Shown: positions 1 to 8,824, counted from the first letter of the stretch. The stretch: DNA of 64,000 nucleotides from Staphylococcus felis (GCF_003012915.1 NZ_CP027770.1:62001-126000), one strand, 5' to 3'. The notes: generated by a model not told the origin, from the letters alone. Made by a program: numbers and translations.

Positions 1-285
1 GTGACCCTCGATATCTTTCGTTACATTGACTAGTGCTTCATCTTCATCATCAAACATATCATCTAATTCATAAGTCGCGAAACGGTCGATATCCATCGTC
101 TTAATCTTATCATAATCAACATTTAAGTTTTCTAAATACTCTTTTGCTAATGATTCTCTCGTCCAAAAACAAAATAAGTCTTTACCATTATGGCTATGCT
201 TGATAATCTTTTTATCTTTAACAGCCAAAAAGAATTGTTCATTTGTCAAAATGTCTTTGTAAAAGCGTTCATTTTTGTATGACAT
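1..285 (-). CDS. DUF2750-like small protein, C-terminus cut by window edge
   Basis: This reading frame is open from an ATG at 285 to the window edge (95 codons), so the C-terminus lies outside. A strong ribosome binding site (AAGGAG) sits about 8 bases before the ATG. The protein starts MSYKNERFYKDILTNEQ, has a central FCFWTRESLAKEY segment and ends in an acidic DDMFDDEDEA stretch. The aromatic pattern recalls the small DUF2750 family, whose function is unknown; I am only moderately sure of that match. It lies 100 bp downstream of the ATP-grasp gene on the same strand, separated by a weak hairpin, so it could be the distal gene of the S-box operon or an independent unit. Confidence 0.7.
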   Translation of the reverse strand, partial: MSYKNERFYKDILTNEQFFLAVKDKKIIKHSHNGKDLFCFWTRESLAKEYLENLNVDYDKIKTMDIDRFATYELDDMFDDEDEALVNVTKDIEGH

Positions 286-329
286 GGCTAAACTCCTTTT
301 CATTATCAACCTATCTGTGAATATAAACT

Positions 330-351
330 AGATTGAGTCATTCGTCAATCT
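330..351 (-). terminator. weak hairpin after the ATP-grasp gene
   Basis: A 7-bp inverted repeat (AGATTGA / TCAATCT) with an 8-base loop is followed on the minus strand by a T-rich run. It lies between the ATP-grasp stop and the DUF2750-like start. The stem is short and AT-rich, so it may only attenuate transcription. Confidence 0.35.
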
Positions 352-384
352 CATCACTATTTACAGCTATTCACTTTGCCTAAT

Positions 385-1572
385 TTAGTCCTTCAACAAA
401 CCTGCTTTCACTTCAAATTCGTGCTCAAGTAATGCAATGTCCTCTTCGTGATCAGCATGCCAAATACCAGCAAATCTTGAATTAACCTGCTCATCTTGGT
501 ACCAATCACCATCATAATAAGATAATGGATATAAGACCCCTTTCTCGACATACTCAACGATTGTTTTGAAAAAGCGTTCATTATCTCCGTCAGCGAAATA
601 GCTATAAAACTTGTGATATTTTCCTTTCAATAAAGGGGCTAATAACAACATACTTGTAGAGCCATTTTGTCTGTAATTAAGATCAATTGCATACACATCC
701 CCTTTTGCATCCACTAACAAATCAAAACCAGCAATACCAATAAAACCATGGTCAACACCTATTTGCATAAGTTCTCGACCTGCTTCAATGACTTTGTCGG
801 GTACATCAATAGCATTGATATTTCCATTATAAAACCCGTATGCATTCGTCAATTGTTTTGCTGACCCTATATATACAATACCATGATCAGGATGTAGCGC
901 GTACTGCACGCAATAATTTTCAACTGCATCAATACACTCCTCTATAATCAGTGTGTCTGTTTGATGTTTTGCACGTGCAATTCGTTTCTTAGCTGCTTCT
1001 AAGTCTTCACTTGTATAACAAATCATCACACCATATCCGCCTGCAGTCGGTAGTTCATCTCCTGGTTTAATCACAACCGGTAAATCCCATTCTTCAATAA
1101 CCTCATTGAATGCTTCAATAGGTACGACTTGACGCCTCGGTAAGTATTTACCATTTGTCCATTCAGGAATTTTAGATTTATTATTTAATTTTGTAAAGAT
1201 ATCTTTGTCCATCGCATATTTATCACCTGTAACAATGTCTTCACCGTGTACATATTGAAAGTAAATGTGACGATTTTCCTCGTATGCCAGCTTTTTCAGC
1301 AAATTCTCATACGTTTCTTGATTTTTAAATGTATATACATTTTTAGGGATGGTACGCCCAATTAATTGAAATAACGTTTCAAGACGATGCGTCACACTCG
1401 CTTCATGTACAATGACTGGAAGATTTGAAATGAGTAGTTCTCTACCAGTTAAAAAGTTTGATTGGTGTTCATTAGTTTCTAGCCATGGATTTGAGACATA
1501 TGATGGTCTTGAAGTGTAGACTACATTTGTATCGTAAAGATCCCCCATTGTCATTTTCAGATACTTCGTCAT
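385..1572 (-). CDS. ATP-grasp family ligase
   Basis: This 395-residue protein has the layout of ATP-grasp carboxylate-amine ligases. A basic/glycine loop (GDELPTAGGYG, about residue 172) and an IIEECID segment (about 209) fit the nucleotide-binding part. AIDLNYRQNGSTS (about 295) fits the metal-binding D/N-x-N and substrate arginine of the C-lobe. Such enzymes activate a carboxylate as acyl-phosphate and join it to an amine; the substrates here are unknown. Its ATG follows directly on the TAA of the M20 gene (TAAATG), with GGGAGA as ribosome binding site, so the two are translationally coupled. The shared leader carries a SAM riboswitch, which implies expression when S-adenosylmethionine is low. 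I infer a ligase tied to methionine or sulfur metabolism. Alternatives include a dipeptide ligase or a peptide-modifying enzyme. Confidence 0.85.
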   Translation of the reverse strand: MTKYLKMTMGDLYDTNVVYTSRPSYVSNPWLETNEHQSNFLTGRELLISNLPVIVHEASVTHRLETLFQLIGRTIPKNVYTFKNQETYENLLKKLAYEENRHIYFQYVHGEDIVTGDKYAMDKDIFTKLNNKSKIPEWTNGKYLPRRQVVPIEAFNEVIEEWDLPVVIKPGDELPTAGGYGVMICYTSEDLEAAKKRIARAKHQTDTLIIEECIDAVENYCVQYALHPDHGIVYIGSAKQLTNAYGFYNGNINAIDVPDKVIEAGRELMQIGVDHGFIGIAGFDLLVDAKGDVYAIDLNYRQNGSTSMLLLAPLLKGKYHKFYSYFADGDNERFFKTIVEYVEKGVLYPLSYYDGDWYQDEQVNSRFAGIWHADHEEDIALLEHEFEVKAGLLKD

Positions 1573-2757
1573 TTATAATTTCTCCCTTAATATTTGATGG
1601 TGTGATTGAATTGATTTTAATAAATTTTCATCTTGAATCAATGTTGCGCCCATCAATGCAATAATTTTAGCGCCTTTAACAAGTGCTTTATCCCCCATAG
1701 GACTTACAGCTGCTTCACGAAAGCGATGTGTATGTCCGACTAAACTTCGTGGTCCTATTTTAATATGTGGATGTATCGTGGGTACGACGTGACTTACATT
1801 CCCCGTATCTGTAGATCCAAAACCAAAGTCATCATGGCTGACTTCTTCTCCTAATTCAACGGCATGACGTTCGAATAATGCATCCAGCTCCGGCGTACGT
1901 AAAAACTCATTGACACCGTTTTGGATAGGACCAAATTCATAATTACAGCCCGTTTGGATTGCCGCACCTTTTGCAATTTGATGGACACGTTCAGTTAATA
2001 TATCAAGCTCTTTACGTGTAGACGCTCTAGTATAAAAACGCGCATGGGTAAAGTCAGGAATAATATTAGCTGCGCGACCACCGTCTAAGATCACACCATG
2101 CACACGTTCAGATTTTCGGATATGCTGACGTATTTGCGCAACGCCATTGAAGAAACTTAACATAGCATCAAGGGCGTTACGGGCTTCATCCGCATTTTCA
2201 GAAGCATGTGCACTTTTGCCAAAAAATTTAATATCGAGTACATCAACAGCTAAAGTCGGAATTGTTGGATAGGTTTCATTCCCCGGATGAATCATGAGTG
2301 CTACATCCACATCATCAATAATGCCTTCTTTGACATAAGATGCCTTGGCACTGCCGTTTTCACCACCTTCTTCAGCTGGACATCCAAATACAACCACACT
2401 CCCACCAATGTCATCAACGACTTGCTTTAAAGCTATACCTGCTAAAACACTTGCTGTTCCAATAATATTATGACCACACGCATGTCCTAACCCTGGAAGC
2501 GCATCATATTCAGCTAAGTAACTGATAGTTGCGCCATCTTTTTCAGATTGATACTCAGCGATAAACCCCGTTGAATGACCTGCAATATCCTTTTTTACTT
2601 TGAATCCATTCTCCTTCAAATGATCTATTAATAAGCGTGATGCAAATATTTCTTCATTGCCAATTTCTGGCCGTTCATGTATTTGATGACTCATATCTAA
2701 ATAAGAAAGCCGATGATTATCGATATAGTCTAAAATTTGTTGTCTCACTGAAACCAT
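1573..2757 (-). CDS. M20-family amidohydrolase / metallopeptidase
   Basis: This zinc-dependent M20 hydrolase is related to aminoacylases and AbgB/ACY1L2-like amidases, which release amino acids from N-acyl or dipeptide substrates. Visible motifs are YDALPGLGHACGHN (metal ligand H and catalytic D region), CPAEEGGENGSA (general-base EE), a dimerisation-domain HASENADEARNALDAM and a C-terminal GSTDTGNVSHVVPTIHPH. I place the start at the ATG at 2757 (protein MVSVRQQILDY), with GGAGGG about 9 bases upstream; the frame is open for 20 more codons but they run into the riboswitch expression platform. It is the first gene of the operon behind the SAM riboswitch and is followed without a gap by the ATP-grasp ligase. 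The pair may hydrolyse and re-form the same class of amide bond. Substrate unknown. Confidence 0.88.
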   Translation of the reverse strand: MVSVRQQILDYIDNHRLSYLDMSHQIHERPEIGNEEIFASRLLIDHLKENGFKVKKDIAGHSTGFIAEYQSEKDGATISYLAEYDALPGLGHACGHNIIGTASVLAGIALKQVVDDIGGSVVVFGCPAEEGGENGSAKASYVKEGIIDDVDVALMIHPGNETYPTIPTLAVDVLDIKFFGKSAHASENADEARNALDAMLSFFNGVAQIRQHIRKSERVHGVILDGGRAANIIPDFTHARFYTRASTRKELDILTERVHQIAKGAAIQTGCNYEFGPIQNGVNEFLRTPELDALFERHAVELGEEVSHDDFGFGSTDTGNVSHVVPTIHPHIKIGPRSLVGHTHRFREAAVSPMGDKALVKGAKIIALMGATLIQDENLLKSIQSHHQILREKL

Positions 2758-2778
2758 GTTTAATATCCCTCCAAAAAG

Positions 2779-2848
2779 AAAAAAGTTATCCCTCAATGCA
2801 CCTATGCGCTGAATCAATCAAGCGTGATGATGATGCAAAGTTGATAAC
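2779..2848 (-). terminator. SAM riboswitch expression platform (intrinsic terminator)
   Basis: Downstream of the aptamer, GTTATC (complement of 2843-2848) pairs with GATAAC (2785-2790), with an inner CGC...GCG stem. Six T residues (2779-2784) follow, just before the M20 ribosome binding site. The bases just 3' of the aptamer could instead form an antiterminator, giving the usual SAM-off switch. Confidence 0.75.
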
Positions 2849-2862
2849 CTTAGTTCATGTCA

Positions 2863-2964
2863 TTTATCTTTCAGCATACGTACTGTTGGAATTAGCACCT
2901 TTATCGTATCACGATGAGGTTGCAGGGTTTCATAGGGCCAAGTCCCTCCACCACTCTTGATAAA
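2863..2964 (-). promoter_or_regulatory. SAM-I (S-box) riboswitch aptamer
   Basis: Read on the minus strand, the leader of the M20/ATP-grasp operon contains the S-box core in order: TTTATCAAGAG, GTGGAGGGACT, GGCCCTATGAAACC, GCAACC, then AAGGTGCTAATTCC and GAAAGATAAA. The P1 helix is closed by TTTATC (2959-2964) with GATAAA (2863-2868). The family binds S-adenosylmethionine and, in Firmicutes, normally stops transcription of methionine, cysteine and related genes when SAM is plentiful. The ORF that crosses this region on the plus strand is spurious. Confidence 0.93.
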
Positions 2965-2985
2965 TTATATATTAAGTTAGTAATC

Positions 2986-3014
2986 ATTTTAGCTTATTTT
3001 AAGCTATTTGTCAT
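2986..3014 (-). promoter_or_regulatory. putative sigma-A promoter of the S-box operon
   Basis: ATGACA (3009-3014), a 17-base spacer and TAAAAT (2986-2991) on the minus strand place a start site about 15 bases before the aptamer. A closer TATAAT at 2964-2969 is rejected because transcription from it would begin inside the aptamer. Confidence 0.6.
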
Positions 3015-3137
3015 TTTAATTTCTAAATTTTCTTAAATTTACTTTTAAACCTTAGTTTTTAACTCATATATCATTCATTTCATCCCTCTTAAAATGTGTT
3101 AAAATATAAATAAACATGTGAAGGAGGACTATGATAA

Positions 3138-3611
3138 ATGCCTAAAATGAACGTCGAAAGTTTTAATTTAGATCATACTAAGGTCGTTGCACCTTATATC
3201 CGCTTAGCTGGAAAAATGAAAGGGCTAAATGGAGATGAAATATATAAATATGATATTCGTTTCAAACAGCCGAACCAAGAGCATATGGAGATGCCTGGAT
3301 TACATTCATTAGAACATCTTATGGCTGAAAATATTCGTAACCATTCTGACAAAGTCGTCGATTTAAGTCCTATGGGATGCCAAACTGGTTTTTATGTTTC
3401 TTTCATAAATCATGATCATTATGAAGATGTTCTAAATATTGTTGAGAAGACAATCCACGATGTTCTGGCTGCAAAAGAAGTGCCCGCGTGTAATGAAGTT
3501 CAATGCGGATGGGCTGCTTCTCACTCATTAGAAGATGCTAAACAAATTGCACAAACCTTTTTAGATAAACGTAGTGAATGGCATGATGTTTTTGGTCATG
3601 GCAAAGCATAA
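3138..3611 (+). CDS. luxS: S-ribosylhomocysteine lyase LuxS
   Basis: LuxS cleaves S-ribosylhomocysteine to homocysteine and DPD, the precursor of autoinducer-2, in the activated methyl cycle. The 157-residue length is standard. The HSLEH motif (His56, Glu59, His60) gives two metal ligands and a catalytic glutamate, the Cys in SPMGCQTG (Cys81) is the catalytic cysteine, and the CNEVQCGW segment near residue 130 supplies the third ligand. AAGGAGGA lies about 9 bases before the ATG. It is transcribed away from the SAM-riboswitch operon, so two methyl-cycle-linked units share this intergenic region, and it ends at a strong bidirectional terminator. Confidence 0.97.
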   Translation: MPKMNVESFNLDHTKVVAPYIRLAGKMKGLNGDEIYKYDIRFKQPNQEHMEMPGLHSLEHLMAENIRNHSDKVVDLSPMGCQTGFYVSFINHDHYEDVLNIVEKTIHDVLAAKEVPACNEVQCGWAASHSLEDAKQIAQTFLDKRSEWHDVFGHGKA

Positions 3612-3620
3612 ATAGACATC

Positions 3621-3662
3621 AAAAAACGGTTGAAATCCTTATTATGGTTCAACCGTTTTTTA
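3621..3662. terminator. bidirectional terminator, luxS / DoxX-like gene
   Basis: A perfect 14-bp inverted repeat (AAAAAACGGTTGAA / TTCAACCGTTTTTT) with a 13-base loop lies between the convergent luxS and DoxX-like genes. The flanking A and T runs make it an intrinsic terminator on both strands. Confidence 0.93.
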
Positions 3663-3667
3663 ATATA

Positions 3668-4021
3668 TTATAGTTTGCGTATTACATACATCAATACGAA
3701 TTGCATCGGTAATCTCGCATATAGAACAGGTTTGGATAATTGTTTATCTCCTAATGGAAGCCCTTTTCGAGCCATATATATATTAGCCGGTAAAACAGAC
3801 CACAAAAAGGCAATAATCCAATGCTTAAGTTGATAAGAAGGTCGCTTTATAAACAGGTTTATTCCAATTACCATTTCACAAATACCAGTCACTAATACCG
3901 CTGTTTTACGAAGCGGTAAGTAATGCGGGACGATATTTCGAAATTGACGCTCCTTAATGAAGTGTAAAACACCAATCATCAAAAAGGCAATGCCTAAAAC
4001 TCGTCTTAATCGCAATTTCAT
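3668..4021 (-). CDS. DoxX-like small integral membrane protein
   Basis: This 117-residue protein has about three or four hydrophobic segments (residues 8-22, 40-58, 66-82, 100-115) and a basic C-terminus (VIRKL). The N-terminal pattern LGIAFLMIGVLHF followed by a FRNIVPHYLP segment resembles DoxX-like membrane proteins. Some of these take part in quinone or redox processes, but the role here is unknown. It starts 19 bases after the pdp stop on the same strand and is probably co-transcribed with pdp. It ends at the terminator shared with luxS. Confidence 0.75.
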   Translation of the reverse strand: MKLRLRRVLGIAFLMIGVLHFIKERQFRNIVPHYLPLRKTAVLVTGICEMVIGINLFIKRPSYQLKHWIIAFLWSVLPANIYMARKGLPLGDKQLSKPVLYARLPMQFVLMYVIRKL

Positions 4022-4039
4022 CTTCTCACCCTTTTCGCT

Positions 4040-5341
4040 TTATTTCGTAATAACTTTATAAATCAATTGTGGTGAATCGGCAGTTTCTGAAATCGTAATG
4101 TTTTCATATAATTTTTGTTTGACTTGTTCAACGTCATTTTGGTTGGCATATATCGTTAATAACGATTCACCCGCTTCAACAGCATCGCCTACTTTTTTAT
4201 GCAATACAAGTCCAACAGCTAAATCAATTTCATCCTCTTTTGTTTGACGTCCTGCGCCTAACATCATAGACGCAATACCTATTTCATTCGCAACCATATC
4301 TGAAACTACGCCTGATTTTTTAGCCGGCAATTCATACTGATATTCAGCAGATGGCAATTTCGATGGCTCATCAACAATCGAAGCATCCCCACCTTGATTA
4401 GCTAAAAATGTTTTAAATTTCTCAAGAGCTTGACCATTATCGATAACACTTTGTAACATTGCACGAGCGTCTTCTAATGTGTCTGCTTTTTGGGCTAATA
4501 CAACCATTTGTGCACCTAATGACAGTACTAATTCTGTTAAATCTTCAGGCCCTTCTCCTTTTAAGGTGTCAATAGCTTCTCTCAGTTCGAGTGCATTACC
4601 GATTGCATTGCCTAGTGGCTGACTCATATCTGAAATAATCGCCATCGTTTTACGGCCAACTTGATTTCCAATTTTTACCATTGCTTCTGCCAAAGCTTCT
4701 GCTTCTTCAACTGTTTTCATAAATGCACCATTTCCTGTTTTAACGTCGAGCACGATAGCATCTGCACCTGCTGCAATTTTTTTACTCATAATTGAAGATG
4801 CAATCAGAGGAATAGAATTAACTGTACCTGTCACATCACGTAACGCATAGATTTTCTTGTCAGCTGGAGTTAAGTTACCCGTTTGACCAATTACTGCAAT
4901 ATGGTTTTCATTGACTAGCCGAACGAATTCCTCTTCAGAAATCTCTACATGAAAACCATCAACTGCCTCAAGCTTATCAATTGTTCCACCAGTATGGCCT
5001 AACCCTCGACCACTCATCTTAGCTACCGGAATATCAAGTGCCGCTACTAAAGGTGCTAAAACAAGTGTTGTCGTATCACCCACGCCACCTGTAGAATGCT
5101 TATCGACTTTGATACCATTAATGTTAGACAAATCAATCTGATCACCAGACTCAACCATAGCCATTGTTAAAGCCGCACGCTCTTCATCTGACATATCTTG
5201 GAAAAATATCGCCATCGCTAAACTAGACATTTGATAATCTGGAATATCTCCTTTAGTATATCCGTCAACTACAAATTTAATTTCTTCTTGCGATAGTTCG
5301 CCACCATCACGTTTTTTTGATATGATATCTACCATTCTCAT
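4040..5341 (-). CDS. pdp: pyrimidine-nucleoside phosphorylase
   Basis: This enzyme phosphorolyses uridine, thymidine and deoxyuridine to the base and (deoxy)ribose-1-phosphate in nucleoside salvage. The 433-residue protein matches family length. It begins [17 protein letters not shown] and carries the signature [18 protein letters not shown] (about residue 108) and a phosphate-binding [13 protein letters not shown] (about 81). It is divergent from deoD across 230 bp that hold a short palindrome. The two phosphorylases together cover pyrimidine and purine nucleosides. The DoxX-like gene follows on the same strand. Confidence 0.96.
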   Translation of the reverse strand: MRMVDIISKKRDGGELSQEEIKFVVDGYTKGDIPDYQMSSLAMAIFFQDMSDEERAALTMAMVESGDQIDLSNINGIKVDKHSTGGVGDTTTLVLAPLVAALDIPVAKMSGRGLGHTGGTIDKLEAVDGFHVEISEEEFVRLVNENHIAVIGQTGNLTPADKKIYALRDVTGTVNSIPLIASSIMSKKIAAGADAIVLDVKTGNGAFMKTVEEAEALAEAMVKIGNQVGRKTMAIISDMSQPLGNAIGNALELREAIDTLKGEGPEDLTELVLSLGAQMVVLAQKADTLEDARAMLQSVIDNGQALEKFKTFLANQGGDASIVDEPSKLPSAEYQYELPAKKSGVVSDMVANEIGIASMMLGAGRQTKEDEIDLAVGLVLHKKVGDAVEAGESLLTIYANQNDVEQVKQKLYENITISETADSPQLIYKVITK

Positions 5342-5433
5342 AGTTGTCCCTCTTCTCTCATTTTTAATTTTTTGATATTGTTTTCAATTCTATTATAACG
5401 ATTTATAAAATAGTGGTAAATCAAAACCAATCC

Positions 5434-5459
5434 GATACACTGTTACAATTAGATGTATC
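5434..5459. promoter_or_regulatory. palindrome between pdp and deoD (possible operator)
   Basis: GATACA (5434-5439) and TGTATC (5454-5459) form a 6-bp perfect inverted repeat 14 bases apart in the divergent pdp/deoD intergenic region. Its position suits a regulator of nucleoside catabolism, but no regulator gene lies nearby and the arms are short. Confidence 0.3.
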
Positions 5460-5570
5460 TCTTTAAATATTCCCTAATACACTTTGGCATATCCTATTCG
5501 TCGACAATTATACTGTCTTCTGTTATCTTTAGAATGGTTAAATAAATGTAAATATAAAGGAGATGTTATG

Positions 5571-6281
5571 ATGACTCAAGGTACACCACATATCCAACCT
5601 AATGGAACAAAAATTGCAAAAACAGTATTGATGCCTGGAGATCCGCTTCGTGCTAAATTTATTGCAGATAACTTTTTAGAAAATGTTGAACAATTTAACG
5701 AAGTCCGTAATATGTTTGGCTATACTGGTACATATAAAGGCAAAGAAGTATCTGTTATGGGTTCAGGTATGGGAATTCCGAGTATCGGTATTTACTCATA
5801 TGAACTTTATAACTTCTTTGATGTTGATACCATTATTCGTATCGGTTCATGTGGGGCAATGCAAGAAGATGTTAACTTGTACGACATTATTATTGCTCAA
5901 GGTGCCTCAACAAACTCAAATTATGTGGATCAATTCCAAATTCCAGGACATTTTGCACCATTAGCTGACTTCGATTTAGTCGTTAAAGCTAAAGCAAAAT
6001 CTGACGAAATTGGCGCACGTACACATGTCGGTAATATCCTATCGTCAGATACGTTTTATAATGCAAATCCTGACTTTAATCAAAAATGGATTGATATGGG
6101 CATATTAGGTGTTGAGATGGAGTCAGCAGGTTTATACTTAAATGCAACAAAAGCTGGTAAAAAAGCGCTCGGTATTTTTACTGTCAGCGATCATTTACTA
6201 CGTGATGAAGCCACAACTGCTGAAGAAAGACAAAATTCGTTTACACAAATGATGGAAGTGGCATTAGAAATCGCTGAATAA
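5571..6281 (+). CDS. deoD: purine-nucleoside phosphorylase DeoD
   Basis: DeoD is the hexameric purine nucleoside phosphorylase that releases bases from (deoxy)inosine, guanosine and adenosine. With the start at 5571 (MTQGTPHIQPNG) it has 236 residues, the normal length. The sequences VLMPGDPLRAKFIA, GSGMGIPSIGIY and VEMESAGLY are family signatures for phosphate and nucleoside binding, and SDHLL carries the catalytic Asp. The upstream extension to 5484 lacks a ribosome binding site. AAAGGAG at 5556-5562 is 8 bases from this ATG and 5 from a second ATG at 5568, so either may be used. Confidence 0.95.
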   Translation: MTQGTPHIQPNGTKIAKTVLMPGDPLRAKFIADNFLENVEQFNEVRNMFGYTGTYKGKEVSVMGSGMGIPSIGIYSYELYNFFDVDTIIRIGSCGAMQEDVNLYDIIIAQGASTNSNYVDQFQIPGHFAPLADFDLVVKAKAKSDEIGARTHVGNILSSDTFYNANPDFNQKWIDMGILGVEMESAGLYLNATKAGKKALGIFTVSDHLLRDEATTAEERQNSFTQMMEVALEIAE

Positions 6282-6351
6282 AACTATTAAAAATAGTCAT
6301 GCTATCAACATCATTCAAAATGATTATTTAAAACATATCCAAACATAAAAC

Positions 6352-6553
6352 TGACTAGATTGAAAATGAGCTAGGGGCAAAAGCACTTTGACTTCAAGTA
6401 GACTCAAACAGCGCGCAATTCAACAAATAGTTTTTTACATTTTGAAGAATTGTGGCGTTATAGTGAAATGCTACAATTGCAAAGCCACTGTATTTGTCCA
6501 GATGAAAAAGTTGCCATGTCCTTGTCACGTTATTCAATCTAGTCAATTTTTTT
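6352..6553. repeat. long inverted repeat with T-tract (possible structured RNA)
   Basis: A perfect 13-bp inverted repeat (TGACTAGATTGAA at 6352-6364, TTCAATCTAGTCA at 6533-6545) encloses 168 bases and is followed on the plus strand by a run of eight T residues. Smaller pairings occur inside, such as GTGGC with GCCAC. The short ORF at 6388-6576 has no ribosome binding site and looks spurious. This could be the 3' structure of deoD transcripts, an independent small RNA or a degenerate mobile unit. Confidence 0.5.
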
Positions 6554-6580
6554 TATTTTTTAACATATCTGTTTAAAGTA

Positions 6581-6979
6581 CTAAGACTCCTCGTTTGAGT
6601 CAATAAAAAATGTTTTTTCATATGCTGTCGGTTTTGCCCATGTCGCATGCCACATTTTATCACGATTGTTAGCAAACAGCCGGTAACCTGTATTACGAAT
6701 AGGCTTTGGTACTAGCCAAACTAATCCTGCTAGCCATCTATAACCATTCAACGTACTTATTAATTTAATAATTGCTGTAGATTCAAAGGATAAATGTTCA
6801 CCCTCTTGCAGTACCACACTATTATAGGATTGAACTTCTGGATAATGTTGCTTTAAGTACGTACCAGGTTTACTCTTAAGTGGTACAAATTCATAATTTC
6901 TCGGTAATCCATTGCGAATGAGCCAAATCGCATAATTATAGCAATATACACATCGATCATCATAATATATAATTGGCAT
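6581..6979 (-). CDS. DCC-family (DUF393) thiol-disulfide oxidoreductase-like protein
   Basis: This 132-residue protein opens with IIYYDDRCVYCYN, matching the D-x-x-C-x-x-C start that names the DCC family. The next part, NYEFVPLKS, also fits. The fold is thioredoxin-like, and function is inferred to be redox but is not established. A conserved LAGLVWLVPKPIRN segment lies near the C-terminus, and the protein ends in a charged tail. It stands alone, with its own ATG at 6979, and ends near the deoD-side inverted repeat. Confidence 0.83.
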   Translation of the reverse strand: MPIIYYDDRCVYCYNYAIWLIRNGLPRNYEFVPLKSKPGTYLKQHYPEVQSYNSVVLQEGEHLSFESTAIIKLISTLNGYRWLAGLVWLVPKPIRNTGYRLFANNRDKMWHATWAKPTAYEKTFFIDSNEES

Positions 6980-7102
6980 CTTTTTTCACCTCACATTCAT
7001 TATACCCACCTATCTTACTTTCTAAATCAAATAAGAGATAGCATAACATACATTGATTTTTACAATAACATGCCTTCTATCCCTTATTTAAACATAATGC
7101 TA

Positions 7103-8533
7103 TTAATCTAATGCTTCTTGCTGTTTGAAATATTGCTTTTCTGATTGTGATAGTTTGATAACCTTAAATCCTGTATAACCATAAATAAGTGAAATAATAG
7201 GTACAACAAAGTTCAGTATAGCAAATGGTGCATATTGACTGACAGACACACTTAATGTTGAGGCAATAAAAACACCACACGTATTCCACGGCACAAACAC
7301 AGAGGTTAAAGTACCGCCATCTTCCAATGCTCTTGATAAATTTTTAGGGTGTAAATCATGATCAATAAAAGTTGAAACATACATACGTGCCGGTACAATA
7401 ATAGAAATATATTGTTCAGAACATGTAACATTTGTCCCTATACATGAAACAATGACAGAGGCTATCAACGATCCTGTATTTTTAGCTACTCTTAACACAA
7501 TATTAATCATGGCTTTAAGCATACCTGAATATTCCAGTAAACCACCAAAAGTCATGGCCACTAAAGTTAATGAAATGGTATAAAACATTGACTCTAATCC
7601 ACCTCGGTTAAAAAGTTTATCAATAATTTTATTACCAGATTCCAACTTATATCCCGTTTGTAGTGCTTTAACAGCCTCTAACAATGTATCACCTTGAAAG
7701 AAAATTTGTGTTAAAAATCCCAGTACAATTCCAATGACTATCGCTGGTATAGCTGGCACTTTTAATGCCACAATGACAATGACAATCAGAGGCACGAGTA
7801 AGAGCCAAGGTGTTATGATAAATGATTGATCAATCGCATTCATAATCGAGTCAATTCTGGATTGGTTTAAATGATCACTTCCATACATTTGGCCTAAAAT
7901 AAAAAATACAATTAAACTAATTATAAGACCTGGGATCGTTGTGAAGAACATATGTCGTATATGTTCAAACAAATCAACATTCGTTAACCCAGATGCCAAA
8001 TTGGTCGTATCCGATAATGGACTCATTTTATCGCCAAAATAAGCACCTGAAATAACTGCTCCTGCAACCATACCTGGAGATAGCCCCATACTTATCCCGA
8101 TTCCCATTGATGCTACACCGACTGTAGCCATCGTGGACCAACTACTACCAATTGCTAAGGCAACGATACCACAAATAATGACAACCACTGACAAAAAGTA
8201 TGTAGGCGATATGAGTTTTAGCCCATAATAAATCATAGCGGCAACGACACCACTTCCAATCCATGCACCTATGATTAATCCCACAAGCATGATAATAACG
8301 ACAGCAGGTAACGCATGTCGTATACCTTTGTACATCATTTCTTCTACTTCATCCCATTTATATCCATGACATAATGTAATAATAATTGCCACTGAAGTTC
8401 CGATTAGTAATGGAATATGTGGCGCTTGTTGAAGTTTTACAACAGTATATAACATTGTTCCTATCATAACTGCTAAAGTTAACAATGCATACCAAACATT
8501 GATTTCTTTCTTTTGACGTTTTGACTTATTCAC
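7103..8533 (-). CDS. nhaC: NhaC-family Na+/H+ antiporter
   Basis: This 476-residue polytopic protein has about 11-12 membrane segments. The segment SPLSDTTNLASG (near residue 172) and the later NVTCSEQYISIIVPARMY and GGTLTSVFVPWNTCG are typical of the NhaC antiporter family, whose members exchange Na+ for H+ or, in some cases, malate for lactate. The start is a GTG at 8533: GGGAG lies 9 bases upstream, and the overlapping ATG is followed at once by TGA. It is monocistronic. The substrate cannot be told from sequence alone. Confidence 0.88.
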   Translation of the reverse strand: MNKSKRQKKEINVWYALLTLAVMIGTMLYTVVKLQQAPHIPLLIGTSVAIIITLCHGYKWDEVEEMMYKGIRHALPAVVIIMLVGLIIGAWIGSGVVAAMIYYGLKLISPTYFLSVVVIICGIVALAIGSSWSTMATVGVASMGIGISMGLSPGMVAGAVISGAYFGDKMSPLSDTTNLASGLTNVDLFEHIRHMFFTTIPGLIISLIVFFILGQMYGSDHLNQSRIDSIMNAIDQSFIITPWLLLVPLIVIVIVALKVPAIPAIVIGIVLGFLTQIFFQGDTLLEAVKALQTGYKLESGNKIIDKLFNRGGLESMFYTISLTLVAMTFGGLLEYSGMLKAMINIVLRVAKNTGSLIASVIVSCIGTNVTCSEQYISIIVPARMYVSTFIDHDLHPKNLSRALEDGGTLTSVFVPWNTCGVFIASTLSVSVSQYAPFAILNFVVPIISLIYGYTGFKVIKLSQSEKQYFKQQEALD

Positions 8534-8729
8534 ATTTATTCACTCCCTTTGTCTAACCCCAATGAAAACGGTTACAACCATCATACTATGTATTAATATG
8601 CGCATCAAGTCGTTATCGAAAGCGCCTACCGATTCATTTTGTTGTTTATCATGTTCGGAGTTATATTTTTTGCTAATTAATATTATATAAAATTTCATCA
8701 TTAAGTTAAAATTTTTAATCATATCAAAA

Positions 8730-8812
8730 AGACAGGGTTGGGACGTAAGTGTTAAAATTTGAGCCTAATTGGATGTCTCAAACGTATAACTTTGAATGTC
8801 CCATCCCTGTCT
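8730..8812. terminator. long hairpin terminator downstream of the EVE gene
   Basis: AGACAGGGTTGGGAC (8730-8744) pairs with GTCCCATCCCTGTCT (8798-8812), 15 bp with one G-T mismatch. On the minus strand it follows the EVE-protein stop and is trailed by TTTTT. The GAGACAGGGATGGGAC wording recurs in repeat copy A near 15380, so this is a short relative of the intergenic repeat family. Confidence 0.8.
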
Positions 8813-8824
8813 CTTGTTGTAGTA

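Noticed and set aside
2637..2960. Plus-strand ORF of 107 codons across the luxS intergenic region
   Set aside because: It overlaps the M20 start and the SAM riboswitch on the opposite strand, has no ribosome binding site and no family resemblance.
2964..2969. TATAAT as -10 box for the S-box operon
   Set aside because: It overlaps helix P1 of the aptamer; transcription would start within it. The ATGACA-17-TAAAAT pair upstream fits better.
8540..8722. 60-codon minus-strand ORF upstream of nhaC
   Set aside because: It has low complexity, no ribosome binding site, and is not linked to a domain.
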